Shown: positions 24,550 through 32,916 of the stretch, in pieces
Layout of the letters: each line of letters opens with the position of its first letter
Position numbering within the stretch: the first letter of the stretch is position 1
Assembly: GCF_005217615.1 (NCBI RefSeq)
Contig: NZ_SZNK01000001.1
Coordinates: 246,001 to 310,000, forward strand
Direction: 5' to 3'
Origin: Brevibacillus antibioticus
Lineage (GTDB): Bacteria > Bacillota > Bacilli > Brevibacillales > Brevibacillaceae
Length of the DNA: 64,000 nt
Notes under the pieces: model-generated
The model's database searches: none
The model's input: only the letters and a program-made list of their open reading frames with translations
Told to the model about the DNA's origin: nothing
Position numbers and translations under genes: made by a program

Positions 24550-26513
24550 ATCAACTACGAGACAAACTAATTGCGGCAGCAGAGCGTCTGCGACGCGCAA
24601 GTGAAGAAGTCGTTTCCGTACCAGGGATGCAAGCACAGGCACAGGCGATGCTGGATCGAGCAGATCGCCTGACTGCCAATCGTTTTACCGTTGCGCTGTT
24701 TGGCGCTTTTAGCGCAGGAAAATCCTCATTTGCCAATGCCTTGATGGGCGATCTCGTGCTGCCTGTATCGCCGAATCCGACGACAGCAGCGATCAACAAA
24801 ATTATGCCGCCTACAGATGAACGCCCGCATGGAACTGTGCGCGTCGTTTTGAAGGAGCGCGAAGCAATCGAGCAGGATGTCATCCGTTCACTCGCTGTGT
24901 TTGGACTGGTTGCAACTGATCTGGATGGGGCGTTGGCTGAGCTCGGCAAGATCGACGTCGCCCAAATTCCGCCTACGGCAAAACCGCATTTCACCTTTTT
25001 GAAAGCTGTTACAAAAGGTTTGCCAGAGATGTCGGCTCATCTGGGTGGCGAACTGCTGGTGGATATGCAGGCATTCAAAGGCTTTGTGGCAAAGGAAGAA
25101 AAAGCTTGTTTCGCAGAGTACATCGAGCTGTTCTATTCCTGCCCGCTGACAGACCAGGGCATCGTTCTTGTTGATACGCCTGGTGCGGATTCCATCAATG
25201 CACGTCACACAGGTGTGGCGTTCGAATACATGAAAAACGCGGATGCGGTCCTGTTCGTGACGTATTACAACCATGCCTTTGCACAGGCTGACCGCGAATT
25301 TTTGCTGCAAATGGGGCGCGTCAAGGATACGTTTGAAATGGACAAAATGTTCTTTGTCGTCAATGCTTGTGACCTCGCAGCGAATGAAGAAGAATTGCAG
25401 GGTGTCCTTACCCACGTAGAGAAAAACCTCCTATCGTGCGGCATTCGCCTCCCACGTATTTATCCGGTATCCAGCCAGACTGCTCTGTTGGCACGGATGC
25501 ATGAAAAAGGCAAGCTGGCAGCTTCTGCGGAGAAAGTATACCGCCAGCGCACGAATACGGCTGAAGGCGAGCCGCTGATGCCAGCAGATGAAGCATTCAA
25601 GTTCTCGGGAATGGCGTCGTTTGAAGCAGAGTTCCTCCGCTTTACCATTGAAGAGCTGACGCAAATTGCTGTGAATGCTGCAATCGGTGAAATCCGTCGC
25701 GCCCATGATACCTTGACAGAATTCATGCGTATGGCACAGTCCGGAGAAGACGAGCGTCAGTTGCGCAAAGAAGCAGCAAGCAACGCCAAGACACAGGCTC
25801 TATCAGCTGTTGAAGCACTGTCTACCGCTTCGTTCGAACGCGACTTGGCAAAAGAACGCGAAGAGCTGCTGTACTACGTTCGCCAGCGCTTGTTCTTCCG
25901 TTTCAACGAATTGTTCAATCTCGCTTTTAACCCGGCTGTCATCAAGGACGATGGACGCAACATGAAGCAAGCACTGCAAGGATGCTTGACTGATCTTCTG
26001 CGTTCGATCAGCTACGACTTGGCGCAGGAGCTGAGAGCGACTACACTTCGTTTGGAGAAATTCACGAACAAGCAGGGGACATCACTTGTTGCGGCGTGGC
26101 AAAAGGATGCACAAGGCTACGCAGCAGGGTTGACTTTGGCACCTTATCAGCAGCGACAGGTGGAAACACTGTCCTTTGCTAACGAACTGCCAGTAGCAGA
26201 ATCTGCATTTGCATCAGCGATTTCCTTATTCAAAAACACCAAAGACTTTTTCGAGCAGGATGGAAAAGTGAAAATGCGTGAAGAGCTGGAGAAGCGCATG
26301 CAAGAACCAGTGAGCGCGTATGTAGAAATCGGAAACAAGCAGTTGGATGAGCAGTTTTCTACGCTGTTCCAAGAGCTGGTAGCGCATGAGCGCAATCGCG
26401 TCATCGACCAGATCAACGAGTATTTCACAGGTCTGTTTGCGGCGCTTGAGATGAACGTCGATCTCGACGAGCTGGCTGCAAAAGTGAGTCGTGTGGCGGC
26501 TGAGTTGGCGTAA
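24546..26513 (+). CDS. Dynamin-like GTPase, second module (DynA C-terminal half)
   Basis: A 655-residue dynamin. P-loop GAFSAGKSS near 54-62, SPNPTTAAINKI switch, G3 DTPG near 211, and G4 VVNACD. A helical middle and stalk follow, with paddle-like hydrophobic or basic loop candidates around LFNLAFNPAVI. The gene overlaps dynamin 1 by four bases, so both proteins are made together, and the sum, 1211 residues, is close to the fused DynA length. They probably form a hetero-oligomer. Dynamin pairs LeoA/LeoB/LeoC type exist in other bacteria, but the sequence order here matches DynA. A terminator follows at 26531-26578. Part of this gene is copied at 27620-27692. Confidence 0.88.
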   Translation: MNQLRDKLIAAAERLRRASEEVVSVPGMQAQAQAMLDRADRLTANRFTVALFGAFSAGKSSFANALMGDLVLPVSPNPTTAAINKIMPPTDERPHGTVRVVLKEREAIEQDVIRSLAVFGLVATDLDGALAELGKIDVAQIPPTAKPHFTFLKAVTKGLPEMSAHLGGELLVDMQAFKGFVAKEEKACFAEYIELFYSCPLTDQGIVLVDTPGADSINARHTGVAFEYMKNADAVLFVTYYNHAFAQADREFLLQMGRVKDTFEMDKMFFVVNACDLAANEEELQGVLTHVEKNLLSCGIRLPRIYPVSSQTALLARMHEKGKLAASAEKVYRQRTNTAEGEPLMPADEAFKFSGMASFEAEFLRFTIEELTQIAVNAAIGEIRRAHDTLTEFMRMAQSGEDERQLRKEAASNAKTQALSAVEALSTASFERDLAKEREELLYYVRQRLFFRFNELFNLAFNPAVIKDDGRNMKQALQGCLTDLLRSISYDLAQELRATTLRLEKFTNKQGTSLVAAWQKDAQGYAAGLTLAPYQQRQVETLSFANELPVAESAFASAISLFKNTKDFFEQDGKVKMREELEKRMQEPVSAYVEIGNKQLDEQFSTLFQELVAHERNRVIDQINEYFTGLFAALEMNVDLDELAAKVSRVAAELA

Positions 26514-26530
26514 TACATTTTCCCACAAGT

Positions 26531-26578
26531 AAAAAGGGCAGTCCCTGTGTCTTATTCAGACCTGGGATTGCCCTTTTT
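26531..26578 (+). terminator. Terminator after the dynamin pair
   Basis: AAAAAGGGCA-TCCC pairs with GGGA-TGCCCTTTTT. Confidence 0.9.
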
Positions 26579-26619
26579 CGGTAGAAGTGGGAGGAGCACA
26601 TAACGAGTATGCCCATTCA

Positions 26620-27483
26620 TCACTCTACCCGCAGCAAAATATGCTTGAATCCATCTTCGTCTCGTTCGTGCTGAAAAATAACTGTCCACGTCAATGACTC
26701 ATCAAAAATGTACATATCCAAGGTGAAGCGCGTGTAGTTTTCTAGCAGATGCTTTGGGTCCATCGTCATTACTTTGTCACGGATCATCTCTTTACCAAAC
26801 GTGCTGTACCCTTCCCAAAATACGAGTACCTCGCCTTTTTGGAGTAAAAATGTTGCAGCTTCATTTTTTGAAAGCCCTTCTCTGACGATACCCTTATCGT
26901 TGTTTTTGAATCTCGCTAATTCCCAGAGAAAACCTCTGTCCTGTGTAATATATCGCTTGTATACAAATCGGCGAAAGCTACAGCTTTCCGTATCAAAAAA
27001 GATGGAAACATAACGTTCTTTTAACGACTTAGAACGTTCTTTCTCTAAAGACGGAATCGTACGTGTATTCACAACACCAGGACTATACTGAACTGGCCGA
27101 TAGGAAAATTGTTGTGTATAGCCGTTTTTTTTGGTCTCTTTGGTAAATAATCCATAGCTCATTTCTTCGATATAATTTGTCCTGGCAAACATATCTAGTT
27201 CGTACTGCAATTGACTCTTGTAAAGCTTGGCAAATTCTCCTGCGGGTATCTTTTTCACAAAGCACCCATCTGGAATGTGTTCAATATGACTCACTCTTTT
27301 TCCGATGATCGTACCATCTGAATCCCACGCCTCAAATATTTTTTCTGGCTCAAGTACATGCTCGATCTCAGTGAGGCGAGGATTGTAAAATTGTGCGTAA
27401 TCATCGTCGTGAGAATCAAAATCCAAATCCTCTGGGACCCCAATGACGATTATCTCGTCGAGTTTACATATTTTCAGCCTCAT
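26620..27483 (-). CDS. Unknown protein, possibly acquired
   Basis: A protein of 287 residues with no motif I recognise. ATG 27483 follows AGGAGGAACC, so the seven extra upstream residues are dropped. The N-terminal half (EIIVIGVPEDLDFDSHDDDYAQFYNPRL, WDSDGTIIGKRVSHIEHIPDGCFVKKIPAGEF) resembles the layout of small effector-binding domains, with acidic stretches. The C-terminal half is rich in aromatic and basic residues (RFVYKRYITQDRGFLWEL, TFLLQKGEVLVFWEGYSTFGKEM) and ends in HERDEDGFKHILLRVE. Base composition is more AT-rich than the dynamins, and the gene sits between the true end of the dynamin gene and a copied fragment of it, as if brought in or duplicated by recombination. Function unknown. 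Confidence 0.6.
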   Translation of the reverse strand: MRLKICKLDEIIVIGVPEDLDFDSHDDDYAQFYNPRLTEIEHVLEPEKIFEAWDSDGTIIGKRVSHIEHIPDGCFVKKIPAGEFAKLYKSQLQYELDMFARTNYIEEMSYGLFTKETKKNGYTQQFSYRPVQYSPGVVNTRTIPSLEKERSKSLKERYVSIFFDTESCSFRRFVYKRYITQDRGFLWELARFKNNDKGIVREGLSKNEAATFLLQKGEVLVFWEGYSTFGKEMIRDKVMTMDPKHLLENYTRFTLDMYIFDESLTWTVIFQHERDEDGFKHILLRVE

Positions 27484-27619
27484 GGTTCCTCCTGTGGTGT
27501 GCACGATTCGATTTAAAATGAACGAGTTGTAAATATTTATAGATTAGAACTTAGTATATCATTGAATATATGTAAAATATTGTTTTTAAGTTGATGTGAG
27601 TTTGATAAAATCATGCCGC

Positions 27620-27692
27620 GGTGGGAACACTGTCCTTTGCTAACGACGAACTGCCAGCAAAAGTGAGTCGTGTGGCGGCTGAGCTGGAATAG
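27620..27692 (+). pseudogene. Scar copying the 3' end of the second dynamin gene
   Basis: GAACACTGTCCTTTGC plus TAACGA-CGAACTGCCAG matches 26164-26193 and GCAAAAGTGAGTCGTGTGG to CTGAG matches 26478-26504, joined by removal of the ~290 bases between. A terminator of the same kind as that of the dynamin gene follows at 27714-27760. It is a decayed duplicate, not a gene. Confidence 0.85.
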
Positions 27693-27713
27693 TTTCGATT
27701 TGGTGGGAAAATG

Positions 27714-27760
27714 AAAAGGGCAGTTCCCGGTCTTGTAATGACGAGGGGACTGCCCTTTTT
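27714..27760. terminator. Terminator copy, convergent with the GNAT gene
   Basis: AAAAGGGCAGTTCCC pairs with GGGGACTGCCCTTTT. It is a diverged duplicate of the terminator at 26531-26578 and now serves the minus-strand GNAT gene. Confidence 0.85.
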
Positions 27761-27766
27761 GGGTTG

Positions 27767-28378
27767 TTAGGTGGCTCGTGTCACATGATTAATTGGTGCA
27801 GGAGCTACCAAATTCCGATCCTCCCATTCCTCACGCAAAATCCCCATCTTAATCGCATCGTAATATTCGCCGCGAACAATCCTTGCTTTGCGTACCCGCG
27901 CTTCTTCCACCATTCCCATGTGAGCAGCCAGTTTCATCATCCGTTCGTTGCCGGACCACGTACCAATGCCTAAACGGACAGTATCCATGTGGGTAAACAA
28001 GTAGTCGATCCACATTCGAAACGCTTCCCGGCCATAGCCATTCTGCCAGTAACGGGAGTCGTAAATGACGATTCCGATTTCGCACCAGTTCGTCTCCTCA
28101 GATACCCAGTAGCGACCGACACTGCCCTTTAGCTCGCCGTCAATCTCAATCATCAGCTCGGTTCTGGGGGCATCTGTCCCAATGAGAGCGAGAGACTCCT
28201 GGTAGCGTGGAAGGGCACGATACTCTTCTTTTGTGTACGGATCAAGAGGTTTGTAGGGGCCATTCCAATTGAGATGTTCACGATCTTCTGCTTCGTATTG
28301 CCAATAGTAGATCGTATCTATATCTTCTGCTCGAATATCTCGTAGAACGACCTTTTCTCCTTGCAAATGAATACGCAT
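27767..28378 (-). CDS. GNAT N-acetyltransferase (RimJ/RimL-like)
   Basis: A 203-residue acetyltransferase using acetyl-CoA, with the opening LQGEKVVLRDIRAEDIDTIYYWQ found in the RimJ/RimL or protein-acetylating group, the beta-4 strand CEIGIVIYDSRYWQNGYGREA with the acetyl-CoA loop Q-N-G-Y-G, and GTWSGNERMMKLAAHMGMVEEA as the late substrate helix. Target not known; N-terminal acetylation or a small amine is possible. Single gene on the minus strand, divergent from the MocR regulator at 28493. Confidence 0.85.
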   Translation of the reverse strand: MRIHLQGEKVVLRDIRAEDIDTIYYWQYEAEDREHLNWNGPYKPLDPYTKEEYRALPRYQESLALIGTDAPRTELMIEIDGELKGSVGRYWVSEETNWCEIGIVIYDSRYWQNGYGREAFRMWIDYLFTHMDTVRLGIGTWSGNERMMKLAAHMGMVEEARVRKARIVRGEYYDAIKMGILREEWEDRNLVAPAPINHVTRAT

Positions 28379-28492
28379 GACTTGTTCTCCTTTCGTTTGG
28401 GTGAATCTGGTACAATCATTGTAAAAGAGAACTGCTCCTATACATAGTGACAGTTTGGGAGAGTTGGATAGGGACAGAATGGAGGGCCGCTG

Positions 28493-29914
28493 ATGGAGTA
28501 CATGCCGGTCATGGATGCACAGAGCAAGGAACCTCTGTATCAGCAGCTATACAAGCAATTGAGCAAACGGATTGCATCGGGAGAGATACCGTCCGGAACC
28601 AAGATGCCGTCGATTCGTCAGTTGATGAAAGCAAGCGGCGTCGGAAAAAATACGATTGAGGCTGCCTATCAGCAACTGCTCGCAGAAGGCTACATCGTGA
28701 GCCGGGAGCGAAGTGGCTTTTATGCTGCCGAGATCGAGAGATGGTCAGAGCCAGTGGAGCAGGATGAGGAGATTGCCTTGTACTCATCTCTCTTGAAAAA
28801 GAAAAAAGGGGAGCATCTTACCTGTCGCTTCAACTTTCACGGTTCTGTCGTCGATACGAAGTCTTTTCCTTACGCTGCATGGCGTTCTTGCATGCTGGAA
28901 GCACTGGATGTCTATCCCGAGGATTTTTCTTTTTACGGGGATGATCAAGGAGAGTGGGAGCTCCGAGAAGAGGTCAGTAAATATTTGCGCAGAGCACGTA
29001 CGCTCATTTGTCGGCCTGAGCATATCATCATCGGCACTGGATTACAGCAGGCTCTCAGCTTTTTATGTCTGCTCTTGGCAGATCGACATCGTGTGGTTGC
29101 GATCGAGGAGCCTGGCTATGCAGATGCACGAATCGTCTTTTCCCAGCACGGCTATGAGGTCGTGTCCATCCCGCTAGCGGAAGACGGACTGTCCATTGAA
29201 GCCTTGGAGAAAAGCGAGGCAACGGTGGTGTACACGACGCCTGCCCATCAATTTCCGTATGGGATGGTTATGCCAGTCGGTCAGCGTCAGCAATTGTTGC
29301 AGTGGGCAAAGAAAAGGAACGGAATCATCATCGAAAATGATTACGATGGTGAATTCCGCTACAATGTACACCCTACGCCATCTTTGCAAGGGATGGATCG
29401 GGACGGATGTGTGGTTTATATCGGCAATTTTTCTAAAGCATTTTCTCCAGCACTTCGCTTGGATTACACGGTGCTTCCGCGGCAATTGCTCGGGCGATAT
29501 TTGGAAGGATTCCAGGCGTATCCTTCTCCGGTTTCCCGCCATTTGCAGCGGAGTATGCAGTTGTTCATGCAAAAGGGCTATTGGGAAAAGCATGTCCGAA
29601 AAATGCGCACCGTCTATCACCGCAAGCACGATGCATTGCTTCTGTCGATACAGACCTACATGCCCCGGGAAGTACGAGTTTTGGGACAGTCAGCGGGGCT
29701 GCATATTTTGCTAGAGGTAGATACTTCCCGAACGGAAAAGGAGCTGATCGAGCTAGCGCGTGCGTCCGATGTTCGCGTTTATCCGAGCGGCCATAACTGG
29801 GCCAACGATCCGACGAATGTGCGACCGCGAATCATCGTTGGATTTGGTGGAGTGGAGGAACAAGACATTGCAGAAGGAATCAGTCGTCTAGCAGAAGCTT
29901 GGTTTTCGTTATGA
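28493..29914 (+). CDS. MocR/GabR-type regulator with aminotransferase domain
   Basis: A 473-residue regulator. Residues about 10-75 are a GntR winged helix (PLYQQLYKQLSKRIASGEI, TKMPSIRQLMKASGVGKNTIEAAYQQL) followed by a fold-type I aminotransferase domain (about 110-470). PLP lysine is Lys315 in NFSKAFSPALRLDY; aspartate NDYDGEFRY is present. Such proteins use PLP or an aldimine to sense amino acids, GABA or vitamin B6 status and usually control a divergent or neighbouring gene. Here the divergent neighbour is the GNAT gene (115-base gap), a candidate target. PdxR for B6 synthesis and GabR for GABA are both possible. ATG 28493 lies behind GGAGGG. Confidence 0.88.
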   Translation: MEYMPVMDAQSKEPLYQQLYKQLSKRIASGEIPSGTKMPSIRQLMKASGVGKNTIEAAYQQLLAEGYIVSRERSGFYAAEIERWSEPVEQDEEIALYSSLLKKKKGEHLTCRFNFHGSVVDTKSFPYAAWRSCMLEALDVYPEDFSFYGDDQGEWELREEVSKYLRRARTLICRPEHIIIGTGLQQALSFLCLLLADRHRVVAIEEPGYADARIVFSQHGYEVVSIPLAEDGLSIEALEKSEATVVYTTPAHQFPYGMVMPVGQRQQLLQWAKKRNGIIIENDYDGEFRYNVHPTPSLQGMDRDGCVVYIGNFSKAFSPALRLDYTVLPRQLLGRYLEGFQAYPSPVSRHLQRSMQLFMQKGYWEKHVRKMRTVYHRKHDALLLSIQTYMPREVRVLGQSAGLHILLEVDTSRTEKELIELARASDVRVYPSGHNWANDPTNVRPRIIVGFGGVEEQDIAEGISRLAEAWFSL

Positions 29915-29973
29915 TTGGCGCTTTTGCCGGATTTTCTCGTTCCGATGAGTGTCTCAAATAGTTTCAACAGAAA

Positions 29974-30026
29974 AAAGCAGCCTATGGCGTGGGACAGAGT
30001 AATTGTCTAGCGCATAGGCTGCTTGG
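29974..30026. terminator. Bidirectional terminator
   Basis: AAGCAGCCTATG pairs with CATAGGCTGCTT, between the convergent MocR and putP genes; flanked by A-run on one side and TT on the other. Confidence 0.8.
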
Positions 30027-30042
30027 CTTTTACCAGCAAGGA

Positions 30043-31506
30043 TTATTTCATGCTTTTTTGGTACTCATCAAATTGAGCAGTTACTTCATTCGAAGGCTTA
30101 CTAGTTAAATGGCTGACAACCACGATGGCGAGCAGGCTAATGGCAAAGCCGGGAACCATCTCGTAGAGGAAGTCCTTCAGCACATCAAAACGAGTCCAGA
30201 TGATGACGGTAAATGCGCCAGCGACCATACCGGCGAGAGCACCCCATTTGTTCATGCGCTTCCAATAGAGGGAGAGCAGAATGACAGGCCCAAACGAAGC
30301 GCCGAATCCGGCCCACGCATATCCAACGAGATCGAGGATCGTGTCATTTTTATTCAAGGCGAGCAAAAAGGCGATGACAGATACAAGCAAGACGGACAAG
30401 CGGCCAAAGGTGACCAGCTCTTTGTCAGTTGCAGAACGCTTGAAAAAGGTTTTGTAAATATCCTCGGTCAAGGAGCTGGAGGTGACGAGCAGCTGAGAGG
30501 AAATCGTACTCATGATCGCTGCCAAAATCGCCGCCAGCAAAAATCCGGTAATGAGTGGATGGAACAGGATCGTACCCAGCTGGATGAAGATCGTTTCGGG
30601 ATCGCTCAACGTCCAGCCTTGCTTGGAGTACAGGGCGATACCGACCAGACCTGTCAGCATGGCGCCAATGACGGAGAAAATCATCCAGCCCATACCGATG
30701 CTGCGTGCTTTTTTAATCTCACTCGTGGACGTGATCGCCATAAAGCGAACGATAATGTGCGGTTGTCCGAAATAGCCGAGACCCCATGCAAACAAAGAAA
30801 TGATGCCGAGCAGGCTCGTCCCTTTAAAAATATCGAGCAAGGAGGGATCGACAGCGTGAATCTCGGTAAATGTTTCACCAAATCCGCCCGCTGTAAGAAC
30901 GGTCACGAGCGGTACGAGAATGAGCGCAATGACCATGATGAGTCCTTGTACAGCGTCCGTCCAGCTTACAGCGAGGAAGCCGCCAAACAATGTGTAGGCA
31001 ATAGTGACCAATCCAACAATCCATAGCCCCGTTTGATAGCTCAGGTGGAAGGTGTTTTCAAACAACACGCCTCCAGAGACGAGACCGGATGAGACGTAAA
31101 AGGTAAAAAAGATCATAATAACAAGGGCCGAGACAAGACGAAGCATCCGAGACCCGTCCCCGAAACGATTTTCCAAAAAAGCAGGAATCGTAATCGAGTT
31201 GTTGGCGACCTCTGTATACGAACGAAGGCGGGGAGCGACATACAGCCAGTTGGCATAAGCTCCGAGAGTCAGACCGATAGCAATCCAGGATGCGCTAAGA
31301 CCTTGGGCAAACATGGCGCCCGGCAGGCCCATCATCAACCAGCCACTCATGTCGGATGCACCCGCGCTGAGAGCGGTTACAGTTGGACCGAGCGACCGAC
31401 CGCCGAGCATGTAGTCTGTCAGATTGGAGGTACGTTTGTAGGCATAATAGCCGATCAGGAGCATACCTGCCATGTACACAATAATAGATGCGAGCAGCAT
31501 ATTCAT
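30043..31506 (-). CDS. putP: Sodium/proline symporter
   Basis: A 487-residue SSS-family transporter with 13 membrane segments. The N-terminal YMLGGRSLGPTVTALSAGASDMSGWLMMGLPG block is the PutP signature, with the sodium-site Ser/Asp residues in the ASDMSGW stretch. It takes up proline with sodium for osmoprotection or as carbon and nitrogen source. ATG 31506 is chosen because GAGGTG lies six bases before it; two upstream starts would sit on the ribosome site itself. Single gene on the minus strand between terminators. The AT-rich upstream region (31520-31640) is a plausible promoter zone, but no clear box is seen. Confidence 0.92.
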   Translation of the reverse strand: MNMLLASIIVYMAGMLLIGYYAYKRTSNLTDYMLGGRSLGPTVTALSAGASDMSGWLMMGLPGAMFAQGLSASWIAIGLTLGAYANWLYVAPRLRSYTEVANNSITIPAFLENRFGDGSRMLRLVSALVIMIFFTFYVSSGLVSGGVLFENTFHLSYQTGLWIVGLVTIAYTLFGGFLAVSWTDAVQGLIMVIALILVPLVTVLTAGGFGETFTEIHAVDPSLLDIFKGTSLLGIISLFAWGLGYFGQPHIIVRFMAITSTSEIKKARSIGMGWMIFSVIGAMLTGLVGIALYSKQGWTLSDPETIFIQLGTILFHPLITGFLLAAILAAIMSTISSQLLVTSSSLTEDIYKTFFKRSATDKELVTFGRLSVLLVSVIAFLLALNKNDTILDLVGYAWAGFGASFGPVILLSLYWKRMNKWGALAGMVAGAFTVIIWTRFDVLKDFLYEMVPGFAISLLAIVVVSHLTSKPSNEVTAQFDEYQKSMK

Positions 31507-31642
31507 TGTCATCACCTCGTTGTGTTTAGTATTTGTGAAAATTATATGAACATCTTACACATTATCATGCCCAATTATAAAAATCTATAAGGAAACACAG
31601 AAAATTTTGTAGAAACCCAATAAAAAGTTTTTTAATAACACG

Positions 31643-31676
31643 AAAAAGCCCGCGATGATGGATCGCAGGCTCTTCT
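31643..31676 (-). terminator. Terminator after the lipoprotein gene
   Basis: Minus-strand AGCCTGCGAT pairs with ATCGCGGGCT, followed by T. Confidence 0.85.
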
Positions 31677-31692
31677 TGAAATATTTTCCTGA

Positions 31693-32151
31693 TTACTGAA
31701 CTTGAACCTGACCGTTTCCGTCGAGTGTTACTTTGAATTCCTTTACGACAGTAGGCTCCGCACCTTGGTTGTTCAAATCGTGCTTGAGCACTTTGAAAGT
31801 ACCATCGGCAGAGAGTGTGCCTGTATATTCAACACCAAACATGTCAGATTTGTAAAAGCTGAAGTTCGCAAGCTCGGTCTTTTGCAATTCGTTTACGAGT
31901 AACTGACCATCTCCACTGAACATGGCATTACGCAATGCTTCAGAGGATTCGTATTTTTGCTGGAGGTATGTTTGTAGCTGTTTGGCGACTTCAGACTCAG
32001 CCAGTTGCTTGCCAGCTTCGACAGCCTGTTTGCCTGTCTCAATCGCTTGCTGACCTGTTTCTACTGCTTGCTGGGCGGTTTGGACCCCTTCGGATAGATC
32101 GGAGCAGGCAGTGAGCAGCAGCGCGCATGCAACAATCCATGCTTTTTTCAT
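31693..32151 (-). CDS. Small lipoprotein with Gln/Glu repeats
   Basis: A 152-residue lipoprotein: signal MKKAWIVACALLLTAC with lipidated Cys at the AC junction, then a helical region with an imperfect heptad repeat (QTAQQAVETGQQAIETGKQAVEAGKQL), then a beta-rich domain (MFGVEYTGTLSADGTFKVLKHDL, EFKVTLDGNGQVQVQ). ATG 32151 is favoured over the upstream starts because AGGAG lies at a normal distance. It should sit outside the membrane; role unknown. The repeat is probably a coiled coil. Single gene, closed by the terminator at 31643-31676. Confidence 0.7.
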   Translation of the reverse strand: MKKAWIVACALLLTACSDLSEGVQTAQQAVETGQQAIETGKQAVEAGKQLAESEVAKQLQTYLQQKYESSEALRNAMFSGDGQLLVNELQKTELANFSFYKSDMFGVEYTGTLSADGTFKVLKHDLNNQGAEPTVVKEFKVTLDGNGQVQVQ

Positions 32152-32275
32152 GTGGTTCACTCCTTTCTAGCGTGACGATTCCTACTTTATTTATTTTACC
32201 GTATATCCACTGACTTCGCATCCGCATATGATGAGGTAAGCGTAAGAGCTGCACTGATTACAGGGAGGAAACACA

Positions 32276-32482
32276 ATGATTCAAGGGAAAGTAAAATGGT
32301 TCAGCAAAGAAAAGGGCTATGGGTTTATTGAGCGCGATGGCGGATCTGATGTATTCGTACACTATTCTGCGATTACGGGGGCTGGTTACCGGAACTTGGA
32401 GGAAGGCGAGCAGGTGGTTTTTGAGATCGTGAATGGGCAGCGTGGGCTGCAAGCCGCCAATGTGGCGAGGAAAATCGTGTAA
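32276..32482 (+). CDS. Cold-shock protein (CspA family)
   Basis: A 68-residue RNA-binding protein. It is one cold-shock domain with RNP1 [10 protein letters not shown] and RNP2 DVFVHYSAI, and aromatic residues Trp9, Phe10 and Tyr17 that stack on RNA. It acts as an RNA chaperone in the cytoplasm. ATG 32276 follows AGGGAGGAAACAC. It is distinct from the classic CspB/D core only in charged positions, so a paralogue name is not given. A terminator lies at 32531-32570 and serves both sides. Confidence 0.93.
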   Translation: MIQGKVKWFSKEKGYGFIERDGGSDVFVHYSAITGAGYRNLEEGEQVVFEIVNGQRGLQAANVARKIV

Positions 32483-32530
32483 AAGAGGTAACCTCTTCTA
32501 AAAACACATGACGAAGGACTTCCTTCGATT

Positions 32531-32570
32531 CAAAAACGCCGTCATACCTGTACAAGGCAGACGGCGTCTT
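32531..32570. terminator. Terminator between csp and the small membrane gene
   Basis: ACGCCGTC (32536-32543) pairs with GACGGCGT (32560-32567). The A-run on its left serves as T-run for the minus-strand gene. Confidence 0.82.
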
Positions 32571-32598
32571 ATTCATGTCACATAGCGTTCGAGATTGA

Positions 32599-32799
32599 TC
32601 AAAGGTTGTTGTAGAGAAAGACGGACAATGCAATGACCAGAACGATCGTAATCATGCCGTAAATGATCAAAAGATTGCGGGAACGTTGTTTAAAGTCCCG
32701 CACTTTGGATTCGGATGGGTTCATTCCGATTTTTATGGTAACGACGAGACCTATAAGAACAAGTACAATGATAGCAATAATGAAAGGCAAAATACTCAT
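32599..32799 (-). CDS. Small two-helix membrane protein
   Basis: A 66-residue protein with two membrane segments (2-24 and 44-64) joined by a charged loop (KIGMNPSESKVRDFKQRSRN). ATG follows AAAGGA. No motif; role unknown. It faces away from the MocR gene at 32917, 118 bases away. Confidence 0.6.
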   Translation of the reverse strand: MSILPFIIAIIVLVLIGLVVTIKIGMNPSESKVRDFKQRSRNLLIIYGMITIVLVIALSVFLYNNL

Positions 32800-32916
32800 A
32801 ACAGCCAGTCCTTTCTGTATGGCACAGTCATCCTGCTGGATAGAAACGAGGATGCATGCGATAGCTTACCTCGATCATATACCGACCGCACAAAAATGTT
32901 GCCATCCACTTGGGGA

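Noticed and set aside
30109-31026. 305-residue open frame on the plus strand
   Set aside because: Antisense of putP; highly charged, with no domain, and putP is certain.
32512-32527. Terminator right after the cold-shock gene (CGAAGG/CCTTCG)
   Set aside because: Four-base loop hairpin without T-run; the stronger stem at 32531-32570 is the likely terminator.
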